A stretch of 11,401 bases of DNA, taken from positions 1 to 11,401 of the forward strand of contig JAEORV010000014.1 in NCBI GenBank assembly GCA_016840695.1, read 5' to 3'. Of the stretch, positions 6,065 through 11,401 are shown piece by piece. Source of the stretch: Promethearchaeota archaeon. GTDB taxonomy: Archaea; Asgardarchaeota; Lokiarchaeia; Sigyniarchaeales; SOKP01. The notes under the pieces were generated by a model. It was not told where the DNA came from and ran no database searches. It was given only the letters and a program-made list of their open reading frames with translations. The first letter of the stretch is position 1. The number at the start of each line of letters is the position of its first letter. Both the position numbers and the translations under genes were made by a program.

Positions 6065-6103
6065 TTTTGTAATTTCTATTATTTTAGTCTATATTAAAAA
6101 TTG

Positions 6104-6160
6104 GATTTATACGTAAATGTAAGTAAAATGTATCGTAGAATCGTATTTAAGCTTTTACTT
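6104..6160 (-). promoter_or_regulatory. Promoter region of the paralogue pair with repeat motifs
   Basis: Two minus-strand TATA-like blocks are possible: AGCTTAAATACG (6153-6142) and CGTATAAATCC (6114-6104). Between and around them are several small repeats. GTAAATGTA (6113-6121) and GTAAAATGTA (6123-6132) are direct repeats one helical turn apart. ATCGTA is repeated at 6132-6137 and 6140-6145. AAGTAAAA (6121-6128) is inverted to TTTTACTT (6153-6160). Such symmetry near a promoter could be an operator, but in A/T-rich DNA it may be chance. Confidence 0.3.
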
Positions 6161-6196
6161 TTTTGTTAAATTATTGCTACGATCATCAAGACAAAT

Positions 6197-6236
6197 ACAA
6201 TTAAATAGGTGCTTGACAAAGTAAGTTCTATAAGAA
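6197..6236 (+). promoter_or_regulatory. Candidate TATA boxes of the esterase gene
   Basis: Two plus-strand candidates precede the ATG at 6262. ATTAAATAGG at about 6200-6209 would give a leader of roughly 30 bases. CTATAAGAA at 6228-6236 would give an almost leaderless mRNA. No strong Shine-Dalgarno sequence precedes the ATG, which slightly favours the nearer box. Confidence 0.3.
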
Positions 6237-6261
6237 AATAAACATCAGATGTGATAATTCA

Positions 6262-7155
6262 ATGGTTAGTAAACAAATGGCAAGGATGATGAAAGCAATA
6301 GGAAAAACATTTCAATCGGGAGAAGACTTGGTCGAAGTGTGGCGAAAGGGTTTAAACACGATAACTGCGGCGCTAGTGCTACCCGAAGACGTGAAAACGG
6401 AATCTTTTGATATAAAAGGAGTTCCAGCAAAATGGATAAGCACTCCCGAAACGATACAGGAACGAGTTCTTTATTTTTTACACGGTGGAGGGCACGTGTC
6501 AGGTTCGATAAAAACGCACCAGGATTTTGCCGCGCGGTTATCACGGGTTGCTAAGGCTCGCCTCATCTTGATAGATTATCGTCTTGCGCCCGAGCATCCT
6601 TTCCCTGCGGGATTGGAAGACGCCGTAAAAGCATACAAATGGCTCGTTGACGACGAAAAGATCGCCCCAAAAAACATCATTATAGTAGGAGATTCAGCCG
6701 GTGGAAACTTGGCGCTCACCACGCTTTTAAAACTAAAAGAGTTGAACGTGGAACTTCCAGCGGCGGCTGTTTTAATTTCTCCTTGGACAGACATGGTAGG
6801 TATGGGTGAATCAATGATAACGAAAGTAGACGTTGATCCATTCATATCTCCAATAGCGTGCGAATACTTTTCACAAATGTATGCAAGAGATAGAGATGTT
6901 AGAAATCCGTTAATCTCACCTCTTTATGGTGATTTACAGGGATTACCGCCGTTATTCATTCAAGTGGGAACTGCGGAAGTATTGCTTGACGATTCTATTC
7001 GCTTAGCTAAGCGGGCTAAAGCTATAGGTGTTGAGGTAGAATTGGATGTGTGGGAAGACATGATACACGACTTTGCGATGTTTGCTGCTGTCGTCCCCGA
7101 AAGCCAGCAAGGAATAGAAAGCATCGGCAAGTTCTTGTTGAAACACTTTTCGTAA
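6262..7155 (+). CDS. Alpha/beta-hydrolase, hormone-sensitive-lipase (family IV) type esterase
   Basis: A 297-residue carboxylesterase/lipase of the HSL family, predicted to hydrolyse short or medium acyl esters in the cytosol. The oxyanion-hole motif HGGG is at 74-77 and the nucleophile elbow GDSAGG at 143-148 with Ser145. The acid is probably Asp243 in LLDDS and the base His269 in IHDF. The DYRLAPEHPFPA stretch from 105 is typical of the family. The variable N-terminal cap occupies roughly the first 50 residues. Length is normal and all catalytic residues are present. There is no signal peptide. By eye the gene is somewhat richer in G/C than thiDN, which might mean acquisition from another lineage. 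It converges on the Nudix gene with a 14-base gap and has a short T-rich run just after its stop. The true substrate cannot be read from sequence. Confidence 0.9.
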   Translation: MVSKQMARMMKAIGKTFQSGEDLVEVWRKGLNTITAALVLPEDVKTESFDIKGVPAKWISTPETIQERVLYFLHGGGHVSGSIKTHQDFAARLSRVAKARLILIDYRLAPEHPFPAGLEDAVKAYKWLVDDEKIAPKNIIIVGDSAGGNLALTTLLKLKELNVELPAAAVLISPWTDMVGMGESMITKVDVDPFISPIACEYFSQMYARDRDVRNPLISPLYGDLQGLPPLFIQVGTAEVLLDDSIRLAKRAKAIGVEVELDVWEDMIHDFAMFAAVVPESQQGIESIGKFLLKHFS

Positions 7156-7169
7156 CTCTTTTTCTTCCA

Positions 7170-7640
7170 TTATTCGTATCCCATTTTGAGTTGTTTCAAC
7201 AGTTCGATTAAAGAATCAGTCAGTTGATAATTTTTCAACTCATCAAAAGGCACGAATTTGGCTTCAAGAGCGTCGTCATCGGCTTTCGGAGGTTGATCAG
7301 GATCCCCCTCGACTTGTTCTACAAAATAATTGAGCAAGACATAGTGATATTCGATTTCTCCATTATCATCGTACATTATTTTATCGATGATTCCCGCAAG
7401 CTTGGTTACTTTCACTTTAAAACCCGTCTCTTCGTGGCCCTCTCTTTCAGCAGCAATTTGAGTGCGCTCGCCTAGTTCTAAGTGACCTCCAGGAATGCTC
7501 CAATATCCCGCATCGGGATTATATTTTCTTTTTACGAGAAGGAGCTGTTCATTCTTGACTAATAAGACTCCTACACCGATATGAGGTCTAACAGGGTAAT
7601 GTCTCGTATCATATACGGTTAATTTTTCTTTATCCTTCAC
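7170..7640 (-). CDS. Nudix hydrolase
   Basis: A 156-residue Nudix enzyme, expected to cleave a nucleoside diphosphate linked to another group using Mg2+ or Mn2+. The Nudix box runs from GGHLELGE through REGHEETGF (about residues 52-74) and keeps every catalytic Glu and Arg of Gx5Ex7REUxEExGU. The one deviation is Gly at the hydrophobic U position after RE. The preceding VRPHIGVGVLLVKN strand and the WSIPGGH lead-in are typical of MutT/ADP-ribose-pyrophosphatase-like members. The substrate is undetermined. GTG at 7640 is the only reasonable start, since a stop lies three codons upstream. It follows the PIG-L gene by 24 bases and is probably co-transcribed, although TATTATAATA about 25 bases upstream could be its own promoter. 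Confidence 0.9.
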   Translation of the reverse strand: MKDKEKLTVYDTRHYPVRPHIGVGVLLVKNEQLLLVKRKYNPDAGYWSIPGGHLELGERTQIAAEREGHEETGFKVKVTKLAGIIDKIMYDDNGEIEYHYVLLNYFVEQVEGDPDQPPKADDDALEAKFVPFDELKNYQLTDSLIELLKQLKMGYE

Positions 7641-7664
7641 TTTAAATCAATTCCTTTATAATTA

Positions 7665-8429
7665 TTATAATACAATTTCGTGTCGAGTAATTTTCTCTGG
7701 CCAAAATTTCACGTTTAACAAGAGAAAAATTCTCTGATATAGTTTCATTTTTGGATTTTGGAATCTATATTTTCCGTAATAGACCCTTCTATATCCTTCT
7801 GCGTATCTCCACCCTTTTACGTGCCTCCCATAGCGTTTAAACAAGAACCTATAAGCAGGTTTTATGAATTTGAACATGTAATACTGCGATTTATGCATGA
7901 GGATTAAACTATACGCTAAAGGTAAATCTTCCTTGTTGAATGGCCATCGGTAATTCACGTTTATGCTCGAATAAAAATAGAGTTTTGGCTTTTTATCGAT
8001 TAGTTGCTTATCGAGAATATAGTAGAGTATTTTTCCGCAAATCATGTGATCGGGATGACGGTAATAGGTATTCCTCGGTTCGCACGCAAATATTATATCT
8101 GGTTTCTCCTTGTTTAGGTATGCTTTAACTAAATCTACTGTTTTTTTATCGAATGTCGTATAACCATCAACGATCTCAAAAAAATGAATCTGTGCAGGTG
8201 TAATTCCGTGAATTGCCTGAGCATTAAATAACTCCTTCGTTCTTATTTTCCCTAATCGTTCCCCTTTAAAGTGGTCAGAACCGCGCTTAGCAGTGCCATA
8301 TTCACCTCTCGTCATAGAGGCTATCTTGATCTCGTACTTGTCATCCCTTTTTACTAGATAATGTAGAATATGGGTACAGTTAAACTCTAAATCGTCTGGA
8401 TGTGCTTGGAAAAATATTATTTTTTTCAT
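7665..8429 (-). CDS. PIG-L/LmbE-family N-acetylglucosaminyl deacetylase-like protein
   Basis: A 254-residue zinc-dependent deacetylase of the family that includes GlcNAc-PI de-N-acetylase, MshB and BshB. The metal-binding motif AHPDDLE is at 9-15 (His10, Asp13) and the second motif HPDH at 125-128 (His128). A later HKSQ (179-182) and AEGYRRVYY (210-218) fit the C-terminal part of BshB/LmbE enzymes. The C-terminal 60 residues are rich in aromatic and basic residues and may meet a lipid or nucleic acid surface (inference). No signal peptide or clear membrane helix is seen. The substrate could be a GlcNAc-lipid precursor, a thiol precursor or another sugar conjugate. The ATG at 8429 is preceded by an A/T-rich divergent promoter region shared with the phosphatase. 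The Nudix gene follows closely. Confidence 0.9.
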   Translation of the reverse strand: MKKIIFFQAHPDDLEFNCTHILHYLVKRDDKYEIKIASMTRGEYGTAKRGSDHFKGERLGKIRTKELFNAQAIHGITPAQIHFFEIVDGYTTFDKKTVDLVKAYLNKEKPDIIFACEPRNTYYRHPDHMICGKILYYILDKQLIDKKPKLYFYSSINVNYRWPFNKEDLPLAYSLILMHKSQYYMFKFIKPAYRFLFKRYGRHVKGWRYAEGYRRVYYGKYRFQNPKMKLYQRIFLLLNVKFWPEKITRHEIVL

Positions 8430-8518
8430 TTATTGCATTTATCTTACTTTTTTATTAATTATTATTAATTCTGAAAGATATTAAAGTTAAAGTTCAATTA
8501 CAACAAAATAAGTTTTCC
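8430..8518. promoter_or_regulatory. Divergent promoter region between the PIG-L and phosphatase genes
   Basis: These 89 bases separate two divergently transcribed genes. On the minus strand, AATTAATAAAAAA at about 8446-8458 is a TATA-like block about 23 bases before the PIG-L ATG. On the plus strand, GATATTAAAG around 8477-8486 could serve the phosphatase, leaving a leader of about 10 bases. No Shine-Dalgarno sequence is clear on either side. Confidence 0.3.
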
Positions 8519-9007
8519 ATGGTACGACCTTGGTATTGGCCTAAGGGCGGAATGCCCGAGAGAACGGAGCCGTTTACTTGGATAGTCAGAGGAAAGATGG
8601 CTGCTTCTTGGTGGCCAGATCCTCCTGTATTTGATATCTATAAAAAAGAGGGAATTAAAGTAATCGTGAATGTTAGTGAGTTTGACAATCGACAAGATAT
8701 CCCCCAAGGATTCTCATATTATCACATAGATGTTCCCGACTATGGAGTACCGACTGATGGTCAGATAAAGAACTTCCTTGAAATTTCAAATGAGCATCAA
8801 GCGAAGAAGGAAGCGATTGTCGCACATTGCGTAGCAGGTTGCGGCAGAACAGGGCAATTTATCGTTGCGTGGGGCGCTTATAATGGAATCATTCCAAAAA
8901 CCATGGATCCAGTTAGATGGATAAGAAATTTTAGGCGCTGTTCCCTTGAAACTAAAGAACAAATGAGTTACGCCAGAAAAGTAGCAAGCAAGTTTAAAAA
9001 AAAATAA
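8519..9007 (+). CDS. Dual-specificity/tyrosine phosphatase-like protein
   Basis: A 162-residue compact protein tyrosine phosphatase fold. The active-site loop is HCVAGCGRTG at 103-112, with nucleophile Cys104 and phosphate-binding Arg110 (CX5R). The general acid is probably Asp74 in DVPDYGVP, matching the WPDxGxP loop. A C-terminal SLETKEQMSYAR (142-153) matches the Q-loop region of DSP and Cdc14-like enzymes. The protein lacks transmembrane or targeting segments, so it should act in the cytosol on phosphoproteins, or possibly on phosphorylated small molecules. A second Cys (108) lies within the loop and could form a redox-protective disulfide with Cys104 (speculation). The following gene starts 19 bases later and may be in the same operon. 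There is no kinase in the window to pair with it. Confidence 0.9.
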   Translation: MVRPWYWPKGGMPERTEPFTWIVRGKMAASWWPDPPVFDIYKKEGIKVIVNVSEFDNRQDIPQGFSYYHIDVPDYGVPTDGQIKNFLEISNEHQAKKEAIVAHCVAGCGRTGQFIVAWGAYNGIIPKTMDPVRWIRNFRRCSLETKEQMSYARKVASKFKKK

Positions 9008-9026
9008 AAAATTATTATCTAATATA

Positions 9027-10175
9027 ATGAACAGCAAAGAACGAGTCAAAAAAGCTTTCCATTTTGATAAACCAGATAGGGTTCCAATAGCAATTGTAGG
9101 CATTAAATACGATTTCTTTTATTGTCCTACAGTAGAACCGAGATCGTGGCAACCAACAAGATATCCGCCACATGTTGGAGGAGGAGTCAATACAATATCT
9201 AAAGGTTATTTTAGAAAATTGATTTATGATTGGAACGATAAATACCGGAAAGAGGCAGGATTCCCTAAAGAATGGTGGAAATATCCTCACGATAGTATTG
9301 ACGAGTGGGGGATTATTTGGAAATCTGCTGGAACTGAGAGCGACGATTTAACAAAGGGACATCCATCTAAGGGACCATTTCAAGAAAATTGGGATGAGTT
9401 TGACGATTACCAAATTCCCGACGCTTCAGATCCTAAATATTATCGATTAATAAAAACACGCCTGTGGAAGTATTTAGGGAGGAAAAAGTACACGCTTGGA
9501 AGTTTCGGTAAAAATGGATTCTTTAACCTCTGCAGTCAACTAAGAGGGTTTAGTAATCTATTAGTAGATCTCGCCAGAAATCCTAAACAGGTTGATCAAT
9601 TGATCAAAAAGGTTTTACCTTACTACCTAATTCATATAGAGAAATTTAAAGAATTCTATCCTAATTTAGATTCAATAATGATTGCAGACGATTTAGGAGC
9701 TCAGAATTCTCCCTTCTTAAGCCCTATATTGTTTAAAAACATCTTTAAGGAACCTTACAAGCAAATTATTCAACTCACTCACGATTTAGACATGGATTTC
9801 ATATTACATTCATGCGGGCAAATTTTTGAATTAATGCCGGATATCATTGAAGCAGGGGTAGATGTATTCCAATTCGATTCTCCTCTCATGACGGGAGTCG
9901 ATAACTTTAAGAAATTCGCGGAAGAACGAAAAGTTGCATTTTGGCTTTCTTCTAACATCCAGAGCACCTATATTTTAGGAACTCCAGAGGATGTAGAGGA
10001 AGAAATTAAAGGATACATACGAGATGTTGGAAATAACGAAGGAGGACTCGGTATTTGCGAATATGCTACGAACAAGACGATTGGCACGCCAAGAGAGAAT
10101 ATAATTGCGCAAAGAGAAGCCACTTTAAAATGGGGAAACTATAACAAAAAGGGAGTTATTGACTGGATCGACTAA
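9027..10175 (+). CDS. Uroporphyrinogen decarboxylase-family (MtaA/CmuA-like) protein, probable corrinoid methyltransferase
   Basis: A 382-residue TIM-barrel protein of the URO-D superfamily. The N-terminus (MNSKERVKKAFHFDKPDRVP) is the standard opening of this group. A His-x-Cys pair lies at His261/Cys263 in LHSCGQI, with a further Cys344 in GGLGICEYA. In the zinc-dependent MtaA/MtbA methylcobalamin:coenzyme M methyltransferases the zinc ligands are likewise H-x-C followed by a Cys nearly 80 residues on. The usual TPRENI ending is present. A methyl-transfer role is therefore more likely than heme synthesis; the haem enzyme is not expected to carry this zinc set. The methyl donor and acceptor are unknown. 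There is no corrinoid protein or substrate-specific methyltransferase beside it. It may share a transcript with the phosphatase 19 bases upstream. Confidence 0.85.
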   Translation: MNSKERVKKAFHFDKPDRVPIAIVGIKYDFFYCPTVEPRSWQPTRYPPHVGGGVNTISKGYFRKLIYDWNDKYRKEAGFPKEWWKYPHDSIDEWGIIWKSAGTESDDLTKGHPSKGPFQENWDEFDDYQIPDASDPKYYRLIKTRLWKYLGRKKYTLGSFGKNGFFNLCSQLRGFSNLLVDLARNPKQVDQLIKKVLPYYLIHIEKFKEFYPNLDSIMIADDLGAQNSPFLSPILFKNIFKEPYKQIIQLTHDLDMDFILHSCGQIFELMPDIIEAGVDVFQFDSPLMTGVDNFKKFAEERKVAFWLSSNIQSTYILGTPEDVEEEIKGYIRDVGNNEGGLGICEYATNKTIGTPRENIIAQREATLKWGNYNKKGVIDWID

Positions 10176-10280
10176 CTCAATATTGAACCAACTACAATAT
10201 ATAGATAAAACTTAATTAGATTCAATTTCATTATAATATTAACGAAACTACATGTTAAAAAATAAAAAATCAAGATTCCC
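10176..10280 (+). promoter_or_regulatory. Intergenic region with promoter candidates for the last gene
   Basis: This 105-base A/T-rich stretch contains ATTATAATATTA at about 10230-10241, a TATA-like element that would give a leader of around 20 bases before the ATG at 10281. A second A/T run at 10257-10270 is too close to the start. There is no Shine-Dalgarno sequence and no clear terminator for the preceding gene. Confidence 0.3.
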
Positions 10281-11401
10281 ATGGAGAAATCTGACCTCAT
10301 TTACATGATAATGGACAACGCATTAGTGTATGGTATCAATTTACCCGGAGATTTTAATCTACAACAACATCTTGAGAAATTTAACGATGATATCATTAAA
10401 ATGGTTGCGGGATTCAACCAGAAATTCTTAGAGCACTTTTTAATAATATCTAAAGGGAAAGATCAGAAAGAACTTGAAGAACCTCTCAAGAAAATGGAAA
10501 AAATTTCATACATGATCGGTCCTTTAGGGAATCTTAATTATTTACGAGATGACCAGTTAGAACACATCCTTACAAAAATGGGGCCCTTAAAACTGGACGA
10601 CATTACAGAACAGAACATCATGAAGATTGCCGACGAGCACTTGGAAGCTCAGTTTGGTGGTGGCGGATACAGCCAGGGACAAGCGTTAGAAGGACAACTT
10701 GCGAGCGCGGCATTTTACCTTCAGGGATTAGGATACTCTAACGTGGAAATCGAAGCGAAATTAGATGAAGTACGGAAAAATCCCTCACAACTCGACGCGT
10801 TATTTAACCTTCCAGAAAAGGAAACCATGTCAATTTCGATGGATTTAGAACCTGGAGGTGCACCATCTGGCACAAGAGCACGTAGGGAAAGTCCCGTTGA
10901 ATTAGAGCAAAGCGTTGATGCAGAAAAAGCCATGGAGAATTACATTGAATCCATCAAGCAAGACATCTCAAAAGAAAGAGCCGATAAAGTGGCCGAAATA
11001 ATGGCTGAGATTAAAGAGTCTGTTAAAGATCTCATGAATGAAAGCTACGAGAAAGTTTTTGCGTTAATACATCCTGATAGACTAAAGCGGGCCGCAAGGA
11101 TGTTAAAGAGCACGAAAAGAAAGTCGAAAAGACCGAAATTAATAATAGAATGGTATTTCTGCTCTCATCTCCTCGAAAATATAGAATTTAAGGTCGAACA
11201 TTGGCAGACATCCTCTCACTCTGGGCACGGGCAAGCCGGAGTTTATACCGCGGGAATAAATTTTTCACGCTACGATCCAATTGTTAAAGATTTTAATGAC
11301 AACAAGTTAACCAAGGTCGTAAATATAATGAGGAGAATACTTCAAACGCCAAGCAAGAGAGCTGTACAGAAACTTGGGCAAGATCTCACATCTGAAACTG
11401 G
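10281..11401 (+). CDS. Long protein of unknown function (3' end beyond the window)
   Basis: The frame opens with ATG at 10281 and stays open to the window end, giving at least 373 residues. I do not recognise a family. Residues 1 to about 155 are mostly helical, with a glycine-rich GGGGY near 125-129. Around 160-210 is a low-complexity Pro/Gly/Glu linker (PGGAPSGTRARRESP). Residues about 212-275 form a long, highly charged helix suited to a coiled coil. A very basic patch follows (LKSTKRKSKRPK, near 280-290), then a mixed segment with several His, Trp and Tyr residues (EWYFCSHLLENIEFKVEHWQ and SSHSGHGQAGVY). No signal peptide or membrane helix is visible. The basic stretch could contact nucleic acid or acidic lipid (speculation). 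Codon use resembles that of neighbouring genes, so it is very probably a real gene. Confidence 0.75.
   Translation, partial: MEKSDLIYMIMDNALVYGINLPGDFNLQQHLEKFNDDIIKMVAGFNQKFLEHFLIISKGKDQKELEEPLKKMEKISYMIGPLGNLNYLRDDQLEHILTKMGPLKLDDITEQNIMKIADEHLEAQFGGGGYSQGQALEGQLASAAFYLQGLGYSNVEIEAKLDEVRKNPSQLDALFNLPEKETMSISMDLEPGGAPSGTRARRESPVELEQSVDAEKAMENYIESIKQDISKERADKVAEIMAEIKESVKDLMNESYEKVFALIHPDRLKRAARMLKSTKRKSKRPKLIIEWYFCSHLLENIEFKVEHWQTSSHSGHGQAGVYTAGINFSRYDPIVKDFNDNKLTKVVNIMRRILQTPSKRAVQKLGQDLTSET

Noticed and set aside
6121..6167. AAGTAAAA/TTTTACTT inverted repeat followed by Ts as a plus-strand terminator
   Set aside because: No plus-strand gene ends before it; it sits between two divergent promoters. 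A regulatory site or chance is more likely.
9027..10175. Annotation as uroporphyrinogen decarboxylase HemE
   Set aside because: The H-x-C plus distant Cys pattern is that of the zinc methyltransferase branch, and there are no haem genes nearby.

Overview
The window reads as AT-rich archaeal chromosome, most likely from an Asgard archaeon of Lokiarchaeia type. The main grounds are a roadblock-like domain fused to a Ras-family GTPase, a eukaryote-like RING-H2 protein with TPR-like helices, archaeal-style thiamine genes (a ThiD-ThiN fusion and a short ThiC), TATA-like boxes about 26-30 bases before several start codons, and intron-free genes packed on both strands. The lineage is inferred from gene content; there is no rRNA or marker gene here to fix it.

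Layout. 1-140 is the 3' tail of an isocitrate/isopropylmalate dehydrogenase-type gene (+). 165-1715 (-) encodes a 516-residue roadblock/Ras-GTPase protein whose C-terminal third looks like a second, degenerate G domain. It is divergent from 1889-2452 (+), a RING-H2/coiled-coil/TPR-like protein. 2497-3891 (+) is ThiDN and 3872-5179 (-) is ThiC; they converge and overlap by 20 bases. 5334-5660 (-) and 5725-6051 (-) are tandem paralogues of an unrecognised 108-residue family, each with a perfect Shine-Dalgarno sequence and a T10 tract behind it. The downstream copy seems to start at ATA. 6262-7155 (+) is an HSL-family esterase. 7170-7640 (-, Nudix) and 7665-8429 (-, PIG-L/LmbE deacetylase) form a likely operon. 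8519-9007 (+, CX5R phosphatase) and 9027-10175 (+, URO-D/MtaA-type protein) are a closely spaced pair. 10281 to the window end (+) is a long open frame of unknown function.

How the genes relate. ThiC, ThiD and ThiN together cover the pyrimidine branch of thiamine synthesis and its joining to the thiazole: AIR to HMP-P, HMP-P to HMP-PP, HMP-PP plus thiazole phosphate to thiamine phosphate. The thiazole genes and ThiL are not in the window. The GTPase and RING genes share a divergent intergenic region and both belong to the eukaryotic-signature repertoire of Asgard archaea. The remaining genes look like separate small transcription units.

Translation signals differ across the window. thiDN, and probably thiC and the GTPase gene, look leaderless or nearly so, while the two small paralogues have textbook GGAGGT sites. 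No stretch over 300 bases lacks a gene. I saw no tRNA, rRNA, CRISPR array, insertion sequence or TPP riboswitch.
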